Assembly (NCBI GenBank): GCA_937900975.1
Contig: CALCPC010000059.1
Coordinates: 1-9,170 of the forward strand
Direction: 5' to 3'
Length of the DNA: 9,170 nucleotides
Source: an uncultured Paracoccaceae bacterium
Lineage (GTDB): Bacteria > Pseudomonadota > Alphaproteobacteria > Rhodobacterales > Rhodobacteraceae
The translations under genes and the position numbers were made by a program. Below, piece by piece: positions 1-6,810 of the stretch. A model generated the notes under the pieces. It searched no databases, was not told the DNA's origin, and saw nothing but the letters and a program-made list of their open reading frames with translations. How positions within the stretch are numbered: position 1 is the first letter of the stretch; each line of letters opens with the position of its first letter.

Positions 1-454
1 TGATCGCCATCGGCATGAAGATCAGCGCTTTTGCAACATTGCCCCCCCGCAACCGGTCGGTCAGCTGCGCGGCGACAAGGCCAAAGAACGTGGCCCCCGC
101 CGGCACCACCAAAACCCACAACATGTTGTTGAGAAGTGCGGTCCGAAACTCCTCACTGCCGGCCAGCAGCACATAGTTTCCAAAGCCCACAAACGCATCC
201 CCGTCGCGGTTGTAAAGCGACCGAACAAAGGAGCCTATGACCGGGTAAACCAAATAGAGGCCAAGCGCGAAAATGGCGGGGAAAAGAAACAGCCAGGGCC
301 GTACTTGGTTCGCGCGGTTGATATTGTGCCCCGCCATGGCGCCCTTGGCCGGGAAAATATAGCGGTCGAGGATCAGGTTTGAGAAGTAAAAATACCCAAT
401 ACAACCGCCAACGCCGATGATAACCGTCAGGATACCCTGCAAGAGGGGGGTCAT
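1..454 (-). CDS. aglF: Sugar ABC transporter permease, AglF-like (3' end outside window)
   Basis: Inner-membrane permease subunit of a carbohydrate ABC importer (MalF/AglF type). It should form the channel that takes sugar from the binding protein encoded just upstream. Only the first 151 codons are in the window. The frame opens with ATG at 454-452, preceded by purine-rich AGGGAG/GAGG. The translation starts MTPLLQGILTVIIGVGG, a first hydrophobic segment (about residues 5-25). Next come a short soluble stretch with the NINRANQVRPWLFLFPA motif typical of AglF relatives, a second membrane segment (about 52-72, ending YLVYPVIGS) and the start of a third (about 108-130). The EAA-loop that contacts the ATPase lies beyond the edge. 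It follows the binding-protein gene by 68 bases, so the two are probably one operon. The family call is firm; the exact sugar is inferred from the neighbour. Confidence 0.85.
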   Translation of the reverse strand, partial: MTPLLQGILTVIIGVGGCIGYFYFSNLILDRYIFPAKGAMAGHNINRANQVRPWLFLFPAIFALGLYLVYPVIGSFVRSLYNRDGDAFVGFGNYVLLAGSEEFRTALLNNMLWVLVVPAGATFFGLVAAQLTDRLRGGNVAKALIFMPMAI

Positions 455-481
455 GGCCTCACTCCCTTACGTCTGAGGGGT

Positions 482-504
482 CCCCCGCGGGTGGGCCGCG
501 GGGG
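482..504 (-). promoter_or_regulatory. Intercistronic hairpin between the binding-protein and permease genes
   Basis: A perfect 9-bp GC stem (CCCCCGCGG at 482-490 with CCGCGGGGG at 496-504) closes a 5-base loop. It lies 19 bases after the binding-protein stop and 28 bases before the permease start. No T-run follows on the minus strand, so it is unlikely to be a full rho-independent terminator. Stable hairpins at this point in sugar ABC operons (compare malE-malF) protect or attenuate the message so that much more binding protein than permease is made. That role is an inference. Confidence 0.6.
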
Positions 505-522
505 CATGTTTGGCTGGTAGAT

Positions 523-1884
523 TTACTGGATGCTGTCCCAGCGCGCCTGGATATCGGCGGCGACGCTGGCCGCGTCCTCGCCCCCGGTATAGTCGACCAT
601 GCCTTTCCAGAAGGCATCCGCACCGATCTCACCCTGCATCAGGTCTGACCCGGCAAAGCGGAAGGTGGTGTCGCCAAGCAGAATGTCGCCCAGCGCTTTG
701 AGCGTATCATTGGCGTACATCTCGGAATTCACGCCCTTGTGGGGTGTCAGAAAACCCGACTGCGCCATCCAAATTTCATGCGCGATGGGCGTCTTCAGAA
801 ACTCGACAAAAACCCGGGTCGCCGGGCTATCGTTGGTGATCGAGAACATCGTGCCCGCGCCCAACACGGGCGAGCCGAGGTCTTTTTCGGCATAGGCTGG
901 GAAATAGAAGAAATCGACATCTTCCCCAAGCTCTGTTCCTTCGGGAAAGAAGGTCGGGATGAAGGTCGCCTGCTTGTGCATGTAGCATTTCGGCGGAAAC
1001 TCAAACAAACCGCCGGGGCTGTCGCGGAAATCTGTGTTCGCGACCGAGGCCGCGCCGCCGCTGACATAGGCGTCGTTGCGCGCGAAAAAGCCGTATTCCT
1101 CGATGGCCGCGACAACCCGCGGATCGTCGAACTTCATCTCGTTTGCCACCCATGCGTCATAAACCGCCGGCGGCTGCGTGCGCAGCAGCATATCCTCAAC
1201 CCAATCGGTCGCGGGCCAGCCCGTCGCGGCGCCGGATCCAAGCCCGATACACCAGGGCGTGCCGCCATCGGCCACGATTTGATCGGTCAGCGCCTTCAGC
1301 TCTTCCAACGTTTCCGGCACGTCATAGCCTTCCTCGTCGAACGCCTCCGGCACGTACCAAACCAGCGATTTCACATCGACTTTGTAGAAAAAGCCGTAAA
1401 GACCGTCGCTGCCGTCCTCGCCGGGGAAGGTCGCCAGATCCACCCAGCTTTCGCCGGCGGCATAATTGCTGCGCAGCCAGTCAGCCGTGCCGTCGTCGAG
1501 CGCCGCGACAAAGCCACGCCGCGCCAGATCGGCGGCAAGCCCCGGCTGCGGGAACACCGCAATGTTGGGGGCAGAACCGGCCTGCGCCGCGATAACGATA
1601 TCCTGCTCAAAGCTTTCGGAGCCCGAATACTCAACCGTGGCGCCGGTCGCCGCGGCGAAATAGGCCAGCACCGAGTCGACCAGATCACTGTCGTTGCCCG
1701 TCCAAGGACCGGTGAGTGAGATGGATTGACCGGTCAGGTCATGGGCGGCCGCAAACGCCTCGTAGCTGTCCCACGTGAACCCGCCTTCCCCCGGCGCGAA
1801 GGCCAGCGATCCATGGCCATCGGCCCAGGCGGCACCCGCCATCAGCGCCAGAACAGCGCCACAGCCCATCAGCTTGCTTTGCAT
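523..1884 (-). CDS. aglE: Alpha-glucoside-type ABC transporter substrate-binding protein, AglE-like
   Basis: Periplasmic sugar-binding protein (family 1 extracellular solute-binding, COG1653), 453 aa, close to the usual length of AglE. A Sec signal peptide is visible: basic start MQSK, hydrophobic core about 5-18, cleavage expected after AWA at residue 21. The mature protein carries stretches I recognise from rhizobial AglE: SFEQDIVIAAQAGSAPN, FPQPGLAADLA, LYGFFYKVDVKSLVWYVPE, GGTPWCIGLGSGAATGWPAT, VLGAGTMFSIT, FLTPHKGVN and SDLMQGEIGADAFW. The ATG at 1884 has a strong Shine-Dalgarno (GGGAGGGG, 1898-1891) at 6 bases' spacing. It is the first gene of the transporter operon and is transcribed divergently from the LacI-type regulator, which probably controls it. 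The AglE assignment rests on recalled similarity. The linked enzyme is a beta-glucosidase, so the true ligand (alpha- or beta-glucoside, or several disaccharides) is open. Confidence 0.92.
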   Translation of the reverse strand: MQSKLMGCGAVLALMAGAAWADGHGSLAFAPGEGGFTWDSYEAFAAAHDLTGQSISLTGPWTGNDSDLVDSVLAYFAAATGATVEYSGSESFEQDIVIAAQAGSAPNIAVFPQPGLAADLARRGFVAALDDGTADWLRSNYAAGESWVDLATFPGEDGSDGLYGFFYKVDVKSLVWYVPEAFDEEGYDVPETLEELKALTDQIVADGGTPWCIGLGSGAATGWPATDWVEDMLLRTQPPAVYDAWVANEMKFDDPRVVAAIEEYGFFARNDAYVSGGAASVANTDFRDSPGGLFEFPPKCYMHKQATFIPTFFPEGTELGEDVDFFYFPAYAEKDLGSPVLGAGTMFSITNDSPATRVFVEFLKTPIAHEIWMAQSGFLTPHKGVNSEMYANDTLKALGDILLGDTTFRFAGSDLMQGEIGADAFWKGMVDYTGGEDAASVAADIQARWDSIQ

Positions 1885-2092
1885 TGAAATCCCCTCCCAA
1901 GGACGTCATTTGGACGTTTTTGTCTGGCCCTCGACGCTTGTACCGCCGCCTTCAAACCGCTTTGACTGTGCCCAGCATGTCGCCGCAAAGACGGAGTGTC
2001 AACGCTACGGCGACTGGATCGGGCATAACCGTCTTGCCAAGGCGCGGCTGACCCGCCTAGCATTTCACTGGGTGAATGCGGGGACAATTGGC
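1885..2092. promoter_or_regulatory. Divergent control region between the binding-protein and regulator genes
   Basis: This 208-base non-coding region must hold promoters firing both ways. It contains a LacI-family operator candidate at 1952-1965 and an imperfect dyad TTCAC-TGG-GTGAA at 2064-2076. It also has a repeated GGACGT at 1901-1906 and 1912-1917, one helical turn apart. I could not identify convincing -35/-10 boxes in either direction. The regulator's frame stays open leftward through this region and into the binding-protein gene, but that stretch lacks LacI-family similarity. Confidence 0.6.
1952..1965. promoter_or_regulatory. Candidate LacI-family (AglR) operator
   Basis: The 14-base site TCAAACCGCTTTGA has perfect 5-base arms (TCAAA/TTTGA) around a CCGC centre. 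It thus has the even symmetry and central CG of LacI/GalR-family operators; only the C/C pair flanking the CG breaks symmetry. It lies about 70 bases before the binding-protein start and about 130 bases before the regulator start, well placed to control both directions. Binding by the adjacent regulator is inferred. Confidence 0.55.
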
Positions 2093-3109
2093 TTGAATTT
2101 GAAGGAATTGTCGCGGGTTCTGGGCCTGTCTCAGACGACGATCAGCCGCGCGCTCAACGACTACCCAGAGGTGAACGCGAAAACACGCGCCCGCGTGATC
2201 GCCGCCGCCCGCCGTCATGGCTATGCCCCCAATCCCCAAGCACAGCGCCTGGCGACCGGTCAAAGCCGCGCCATCGGCCACGTCCTGCGGCTGGGGGAGC
2301 AGGAGGCCGTCAATCCGATCTTTGCGGAGTTTCTGGCCGGCGCGGGTGAGGTTTATGCCGATGGCGGTTACGACATGCTGTTGACCGTCATCGCAGAGAC
2401 CGAGGAGGTTGCGACCTATCGCCGCCTCGCGACATCCCGGGCCGTCGACGCGGTTGTCCTGACCTCACCGATTGCGGGCGACCAGCGCCCAAAAAGCCTT
2501 ACGGAGATGGGGCTTCCCTTTGTGGTGCATGGCCGCGTCTTTGACGGGCCTGACCATGCCTGGCTTGACATTCGCAACCGCGCGGCCTTCGCCGACGCGA
2601 CCGAACGGTTGCTGGCCTTTGGCCATCGCCGGATCGGGTTGATCAACGGGCGGGGTCGCTACACCTTCGCGGAGCGGCGCGAGAACGGCTACCGCGCGGC
2701 CCTTACAGCGGCCGGGCTTGCACCCGAACCGGGCTATATCCTGTCGGGAGATCTGACCGAGCCTGTGGGCTATGACGGCGCGCGGCGGCTGCTCGACCTT
2801 GCGCCGGCGCCGACGGCTATCCTTACCTCCAGCCTGACGCAGGCGCTCGGCGTCGGTCGGGCGCTGGCAGAGCGGGGGATGCGGCCGGGGCGGGAGGTTT
2901 CGGTCGTCACCCATGACGATATGCTGTCCTACATGCCCAACGGCACCGACGCGCCGATCTTCGCGGCCACCACATCGTCTATTCGCGCCGCCGGCCGTCG
3001 GATCGCCGAGATCGTGATCGGGGGGCTCGAAAACCCCGACCAAACCCCGGTGACAGAACTTTGGGACGTGCCCTTCCGCCACGGCCCCTCACTCGCGGCG
3101 CCACAATGA
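2093..3109 (+). CDS. aglR: LacI-family transcriptional regulator, AglR-like
   Basis: Sugar-responsive DNA-binding regulator, 338 aa from the chosen start, normal for LacI/GalR proteins. The N-terminal helix-turn-helix reads (M)NLKELSRVLGLSQTTISRAL followed by NDYPEVN (residues 1-27). The hinge helix is near PQAQRLATG (48-56), and a periplasmic-binding-like effector domain runs to the end. I chose TTG at 2093 because it gives the MNLKEL beginning expected of AglR proteins and has GGGGA (2080-2084) 8 bases upstream. GTG at 2072 is in frame but lacks a ribosome site, and earlier ATGs fall inside the divergent gene. It probably represses the divergent transporter operon and its own transcript until an imported glucoside binds. 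The stop overlaps the next start as ATGA (3106-3109), so translation of the glucosidase is probably coupled. Family call firm; start and name less so. Confidence 0.88.
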   Translation: MNLKELSRVLGLSQTTISRALNDYPEVNAKTRARVIAAARRHGYAPNPQAQRLATGQSRAIGHVLRLGEQEAVNPIFAEFLAGAGEVYADGGYDMLLTVIAETEEVATYRRLATSRAVDAVVLTSPIAGDQRPKSLTEMGLPFVVHGRVFDGPDHAWLDIRNRAAFADATERLLAFGHRRIGLINGRGRYTFAERRENGYRAALTAAGLAPEPGYILSGDLTEPVGYDGARRLLDLAPAPTAILTSSLTQALGVGRALAERGMRPGREVSVVTHDDMLSYMPNGTDAPIFAATTSSIRAAGRRIAEIVIGGLENPDQTPVTELWDVPFRHGPSLAAPQ

Positions 3110-4431
3110 CGGGTTTTACCTTCCGCCGCAGCGATTTTCCCGAAGGTTTTACCTTTGGCGCCGCGACCTCAAGCTACCAGATCGAGGGGCGCGGCGCGGC
3201 GGGTCCCACGCATTGGGACAGTTTTGCCGCCGCCCCTGGCAATGTCGTCGGGCGCGAGGATGGCGCGCGCGCCTGCGACCACCTCAACCGGTGGCCCGAG
3301 GATCTGGATCTTCTGGCCGGCGCGGGGCTTGACGCCTACCGGTTTTCAACCTCTTGGGCGCGGGTGATGCCCGATGGGCGCCAGGTGGCGGCGGCGGGGC
3401 TCGATTTTTACGACAAGCTTGTCGACGGGATGCTCGCGCGGGGGATCGCGCCGCATCTGACGCTCTATCACTGGGAATTGCCCGCGGCGCTCGCCGACCG
3501 GGGCGGCTGGGCCAATGGCGACATCGCGGCCTGGTTTGCGGATTTCGCGATGGCGGTCGCGGGCCGGCTGGGCGACCGGCTGGCCTCGATCGCCACGATC
3601 AACGAACCCTGGTGCGTCGCTTGGCTTAGCCATTTTGAGGGGGCGCATGCCCCGGGGCTGCGCGACATCCGCGCCACCGCCCGCGCGATGCACCACGTCC
3701 TTTTGGCCCACGGGACCGCCGTCACCGCATTGCGCGCGGCGGGCCACACGGGGCTTGGCCTTGTCACGAATATGGAGTTTGCCGACCCCGCCGACGACAG
3801 CCCGGCAGCGGCCAGGGCGGCCGCGACCTATGACGCGATCTACAATCGCTGGTTTCTCGAAGGTGTTTTCCGCAAAACCTATCCCGAGGCGGCGCTGGCG
3901 GGGCTCGGCCCGCATTTGCCCGCCGGGTGGGAGGCGGATTTCGACACGATTGCCGCCCCGCTGGATTGGGTTGGGCTGAATTACTACACCCGCAAACGCC
4001 TTGCCGACGATGGGTCGGGGCTTTTCCCAGGGTGGGCAGAGCGCCCCGGACCCTTACCCAAAACCGCAATGGGGTGGGAGATTTATGCCCCTGGGATCGC
4101 TGCGTTTCTGACCCGTATGGCGCGTGACTACACCGGCGACCTGCCGCTTTATGTCACCGAAAACGGTATGGCGGGCGATGACCGGCGCGTCGGACAAGAC
4201 GTGCCGGACCCCGCGCGCATCGCGTATCTCGACGCGCATCTTCACGCCGTGCGCCAGGCCATGGCGGCGGGCGCGCCGGTCAAGGGCTACTTTTTCTGGT
4301 CACTCCTCGACAATTACGAATGGGCGTTCGGCTATGACAAACGCTTTGGCCTGATCCATGTGGATTTTGAGACGTTGGAGCGCACGCCCAAACACTCCTA
4401 CCACGCGCTGCGCGCAGCGCTCATGCCGTGA
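3106..4431 (+). CDS. GH1 family beta-glucosidase
   Basis: Retaining glycoside hydrolase of family 1, 441 aa, full length, with no signal peptide, so it acts in the cytoplasm on imported glucosides. Family landmarks appear in order. The N-terminal signature FTFGAATSSYQIEG (16-29) includes Gln25 of the glycone site. LTLYHWELP (118-126) includes His122. TINEPWC (164-170) has Glu167 as acid/base, with Asn166 beside it. WVGLNYY (288-294) is followed by YVTENG (349-354) with Glu352 as nucleophile. FFWSLLDNYEWAFGY (396-410) includes Trp398, Glu405 and Trp406. Both catalytic glutamates are present. The start at 3106 overlaps the regulator stop and begins MTGFTFRRSDFPEGF, a normal GH1 opening. It is co-transcribed with aglR, so probably induced by its own substrate class. 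It ends in an 11-base tail-to-tail overlap with the MATE gene. The symbol bglA or bglB is used for such genes; specificity cannot be read from sequence. Confidence 0.95.
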   Translation: MTGFTFRRSDFPEGFTFGAATSSYQIEGRGAAGPTHWDSFAAAPGNVVGREDGARACDHLNRWPEDLDLLAGAGLDAYRFSTSWARVMPDGRQVAAAGLDFYDKLVDGMLARGIAPHLTLYHWELPAALADRGGWANGDIAAWFADFAMAVAGRLGDRLASIATINEPWCVAWLSHFEGAHAPGLRDIRATARAMHHVLLAHGTAVTALRAAGHTGLGLVTNMEFADPADDSPAAARAAATYDAIYNRWFLEGVFRKTYPEAALAGLGPHLPAGWEADFDTIAAPLDWVGLNYYTRKRLADDGSGLFPGWAERPGPLPKTAMGWEIYAPGIAAFLTRMARDYTGDLPLYVTENGMAGDDRRVGQDVPDPARIAYLDAHLHAVRQAMAAGAPVKGYFFWSLLDNYEWAFGYDKRFGLIHVDFETLERTPKHSYHALRAALMP

Positions 4432-5812
4432 TCCGCGGCGCGACACGGCGGTAGCGGAGCGCAAGCGCCAGCGCCGCCGCCGTCAGCCCGATCAAAAGCC
4501 CCAGCCAAACACCGACACCGCCAAGCCCCAGTGGAAAGGCCAGCACAGACCCCGCCGGCACGCCCACCCCCCAATAGCTGACAATCGCAATCGCCATGGG
4601 TACGCGGATATCCTGCAAGCCGCGCAACAGCGCCACCAGAACCACTTGCGCGGTGTCCACTAGCTGAAACAGCGCCGCCACCGCCAAAAGCGGCACGCCA
4701 TAGGCGATAATCAACGCCGCGTCTTGCGCGTTCTCGGGGCCGAGGAAGACGCCGATCAGGGGCACGGGAAAGATCCAAAGCAAAAGGGCCGAGAGCGCGG
4801 CGAAGCCAAGCGACAGGCCGAGCACCGTCCAGGAGGCCCGCGCCAGCCCCAGCGCGTCCCGGCGCCCCAGCGCGCGGCCCGCCCGAACGGTTGCGGCACT
4901 CGATAGGCCCAAGGGCACCATGAAAATCACCGAAATGATGCTCATCGCGATCCCATGCGCGGCCAGCGGGATGGTCCCGATCCAGCCGATCATCAGCGCG
5001 CTCATCGCGAAACGGCCGACCTCGGCCAGCAGCGTTGCGCTGATCGCGGCGCCCATGACCAGGATCCGCCCCAGCGTTGGCCAATCGGCCCGCCAGGGCC
5101 GAACGAACAGCTGAAAACCCCGGGTCATCGCATCGCGGCGGCAGAAGCCTATCATCAGCACCAGCGTCAGGCTGACGCTGACAACCGAGGCAATGGCCGC
5201 GCCTTCGATGCCAAGCGCCGGCGCGCCGAAGGAGCCGTAGATCAGTACGTAATTCACCGCAGCATTGACCGGGATCGCGGCGACGGTGGCCCAAAAGACA
5301 AACGCCGTCCGCTCTAACGCAGAGAGAAAGCCGCGCAAAACCGCGACCAAGGCGAAGGCGAAAAGCCCCCATTGCGCGATGCGCACGTAAGAACCCGCCT
5401 TCGCCGCCAGCACCGGATCCTGCCCCAGCCACAAAAGCCAGGTGCCCGTTCCCCAGAGGATCGGCATCAGCACCGTGGTCGCGGCGATCACGGCCCAGGC
5501 GCCCATGCGGGTCGCGCGGCGCACGGCCTGCGTGTCGCCCCGCGCCGCCGCCGCCGCGGCCAAGGGTACGAGAGCTTGCGCAAAGCCCCAGGTCAGCACG
5601 AAGGATAGGAAATAGACCTGAGCGCCCAACACCGCCGCCGCCAGATCCTCGGCGCCCAACCGGCCGATCATGACTGTGTCCGTCACCTGCAGGCCGATCT
5701 GGGCCAATTGCATCCCGATCAATGGCACGCCAAGGCGCAGCGTGGCACGAATATGGCCCAGCCAACTTGGGTCGCTTTGCGCGGGCGTCAGGGTCGCGGC
5801 GTCGCTCACCAC
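4421..5812 (-). CDS. MATE-family (NorM-like) multidrug efflux transporter
   Basis: Inner-membrane cation-coupled antiporter, 463 aa, about 12 membrane segments, the typical MATE size. TM1 carries PLIGMQLAQIGLQVTDTVMIGRLG-type sequence (30-53), the classic NorM signature. Further MATE landmarks are VPLGLSSAATVRAGRALG (299-316) and LVDTAQVV (384-391) followed by LLRGLQDIRVP. Three membrane acidic residues match those needed for ion coupling in NorM: Asp45 (TM1), Glu264 (TM7) and Asp386 (TM10). Two adjacent GTG codons can start it: 5812 and 5809. The GGAG at 5819-5816 is only 3 bases from the first and 6 from the second, so 5809 (462 aa) is the better start. It appears monocistronic and convergent with the beta-glucosidase gene. 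Substrates (cationic drugs, dyes or metabolites) cannot be deduced, and nothing ties it to the sugar locus or the photosynthesis genes. Confidence 0.93.
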   Translation of the reverse strand: MVSDAATLTPAQSDPSWLGHIRATLRLGVPLIGMQLAQIGLQVTDTVMIGRLGAEDLAAAVLGAQVYFLSFVLTWGFAQALVPLAAAAAARGDTQAVRRATRMGAWAVIAATTVLMPILWGTGTWLLWLGQDPVLAAKAGSYVRIAQWGLFAFALVAVLRGFLSALERTAFVFWATVAAIPVNAAVNYVLIYGSFGAPALGIEGAAIASVVSVSLTLVLMIGFCRRDAMTRGFQLFVRPWRADWPTLGRILVMGAAISATLLAEVGRFAMSALMIGWIGTIPLAAHGIAMSIISVIFMVPLGLSSAATVRAGRALGRRDALGLARASWTVLGLSLGFAALSALLLWIFPVPLIGVFLGPENAQDAALIIAYGVPLLAVAALFQLVDTAQVVLVALLRGLQDIRVPMAIAIVSYWGVGVPAGSVLAFPLGLGGVGVWLGLLIGLTAAALALALRYRRVAPRITA

Positions 5813-5894
5813 AGTCTCCGGGAAAGGCTTGGTCGAGACCTACATCACTTTGCGCGGGGCTTGAATGGCCAACGCGCTGTGGGATGGGGCGGCT

Positions 5895-5930
5895 GGGTGA
5901 CGGCCACCCGGGACAGGGGCGCCCCGTCCC
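5895..5930. repeat. Two adjacent inverted repeats in the MATE upstream region
   Basis: GGGTG (5895-5899) pairs with CACCC (5905-5909) around a 5-base loop. Immediately next, GGGAC-A-GGGGC (5910-5920) faces GCCCC-GTCCC (5921-5930), a near-perfect palindrome broken by one unpaired A. They lie 83-118 bases upstream of the MATE start, so they could be operator dyads or leader RNA structure. In such GC-rich DNA, chance is also possible. Confidence 0.45.
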
Positions 5931-5953
5931 TGCACGCCGGCCCTGCACGCCCG
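5928..5953. repeat. Two-copy 13-base tandem repeat
   Basis: CCCTGCACGCCGG (5928-5940) is followed directly by CCCTGCACGCCCG (5941-5953), with one mismatch. It overlaps the end of the second inverted repeat. It may be replication slippage or paired protein-binding sites. Confidence 0.6.
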
Positions 5954-6253
5954 ATCTAAGCTGCTGGCCGAGACAGCGGTGCGCCATGCGGCCACGGGGG
6001 GAAGGTGTTATCGGCCCATTCGGGATTGGGGATCGCGGGGTCGGCGCGGCGCGGTCAAAGGCCCGTGCCGCCGGACTGGGGCAAGCGCCCGGGCGCGTTT
6101 TCAACGCAAGGGCAGTGCGAAGACCCTTTCCCGGCCGGGGCCGCCCTACCCCCCGGACGCGGGCAGACAAGTCTTGCCACCGAAAGCGCCAACACTGACA
6201 GCCCGGCCGCTTCGCGGGCGTCTTTTATGCGGTCCTTGGTTTTGATGGCCCAC

Positions 6254-6286
6254 AAAAAAACCCCGGGCGCGGGCGGCCCGGGGTTT
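6254..6286 (-). terminator. Rho-independent terminator of the pseudoazurin gene
   Basis: An 11-bp perfect stem (GCCCGGGGTTT at 6276-6286 with AAACCCCGGGC at 6258-6268) encloses a 7-base loop. On the minus strand a run of seven T residues follows (6260-6254). It starts 23 bases after the pseudoazurin stop, so it should end that transcript, and with it any read-through from the photosynthesis operon. Confidence 0.93.
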
Positions 6287-6309
6287 GGTCTTACACCGTC
6301 GCGGGTGCC

Positions 6310-6810
6310 TTAGGCTTCCGCCGACAGCATCGCCTCTGCCTCTTCGAAATAGGCGGCATAGCGTGCCTTGGCTTTTCCGCGCTGGCGGACTTTCTTGGCG
6401 TCCTCAAAGTTTACCATCGCGTCGCCGACCAGAAGAAGGCCGACCATGCCAACGGTTTTGTGCGGCGTGCAGTTGAAACCGTAGGTGCCGTCCGCCTCGA
6501 CCACCAACTCAAAATCGTCGTTGATCTTGGATTTCCAGCGGTCGACGCCATCGGGAAGCATGTCCCGCGTCGCCTCGGAATTGTGGCCACGGTCGGTGGA
6601 CAGGAACTTGATCGTATCGCCGACATTCGCGCGGATCACGGCAGGATGGAAAACCATCGCCTCCCGGGGGTTGTCGGGGTGCTTGTTCAGCATCTGAACT
6701 TCGATTGTCTTCGGCTCATGCCCGTCGGCGAGGGCGGCGACAGGGGCAACAGCAACGGACAACGCGGTCGATCCCAGCAGGGCCAGGTTCTCGCGGCGGG
6801 TGAGTTTCAT
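6310..6810 (-). CDS. Pseudoazurin, periplasmic blue copper protein
   Basis: Small type-1 copper electron carrier, 166 aa precursor. The cupredoxin fold is marked by VFHPAVIRANVGDTIKFL (53-70), STDRGHNSEA (71-80) and FNCTPHKTVGMVGLLLVGD (112-130). The four copper ligands are all present: His76, Cys114, His117 and Met122. A signal peptide ends at AALA (residue 28), before DGHEPK. Its n-region TRRENLA carries a twin-arginine pair, so export could be Tat rather than Sec. ATG at 6810 has GGGAG (6821-6817) at 6 bases' spacing. A C-terminal helical tail (about 134-166, VNFEDAKKVRQRGKAKARY) is usual for pseudoazurins. These proteins pass electrons to nitrite/N2O reductases or other periplasmic acceptors. 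Here it lies 126 bases after hemA, on the same strand, with its own terminator. Symbols paz or azu are used for the family. A role in photosynthetic electron transfer is an inference from position only. Confidence 0.95.
   Translation of the reverse strand: MKLTRRENLALLGSTALSVAVAPVAALADGHEPKTIEVQMLNKHPDNPREAMVFHPAVIRANVGDTIKFLSTDRGHNSEATRDMLPDGVDRWKSKINDDFELVVEADGTYGFNCTPHKTVGMVGLLLVGDAMVNFEDAKKVRQRGKAKARYAAYFEEAEAMLSAEA

Larger units (their letters stand above)
5813..6253. other. Non-coding stretch upstream of the MATE gene
   Basis: This 441-base GC-rich region lies between the MATE start and the pseudoazurin terminator. Open frames here translate to Arg/Pro/Gly-rich sequence with no family resemblance and no good ribosome sites, so I call no gene. 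It must contain the MATE promoter, but no clear -35/-10 pair stands out. Visible structures are two abutting hairpins at 5895-5930, a 13-base tandem repeat at 5928-5953, and a plus-strand hairpin GCCCG/CGGGC (6201-6219) followed by GTCTTTT. I saw no tRNA. Confidence 0.5.

Noticed and set aside
739..1719. Open frame of 326 codons on the plus strand opposite the sugar-binding-protein gene
   Set aside because: It is antisense to a well-supported gene, has low-complexity basic sequence and no ribosome site.
1775..2092. Longer N-terminus for the LacI-type regulator from ATG at 1775
   Set aside because: It would overlap the divergent binding-protein gene and its promoter region, and adds about 106 residues before a helix-turn-helix that is N-terminal in this family.
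3061..3105. Earlier ATG at 3061 for the beta-glucosidase
   Set aside because: The extra 15 residues lie inside the regulator's coding end and do not resemble GH1. The ATGA overlap start at 3106 fits better.
4398..6170. Open frame of 590 codons on the minus strand in another phase across the MATE gene
   Set aside because: It is Arg/Gly/Ala-rich, lacks any family motif, and covers a MATE gene with clear signatures. High GC at third positions removes stops in this phase.
6201..6226. Plus-strand terminator (GCCCG/CGGGC hairpin then GTCTTTT)
   Set aside because: The stem is short, the T-run only four, and no plus-strand gene lies upstream for it to end.
6055..6255. 66-codon minus-strand frame after the pseudoazurin terminator (MWAIKTKDRIKDAREAAG...)
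   Set aside because: Its TTG start lies in the terminator T-run, it has no ribosome site, and its second half is composition-driven.
5722..6313. Several overlapping plus-strand frames of 88-158 codons upstream of the MATE gene
   Set aside because: They are all Arg/Pro/Gly-rich, mutually overlapping, without ribosome sites or recognisable domains.
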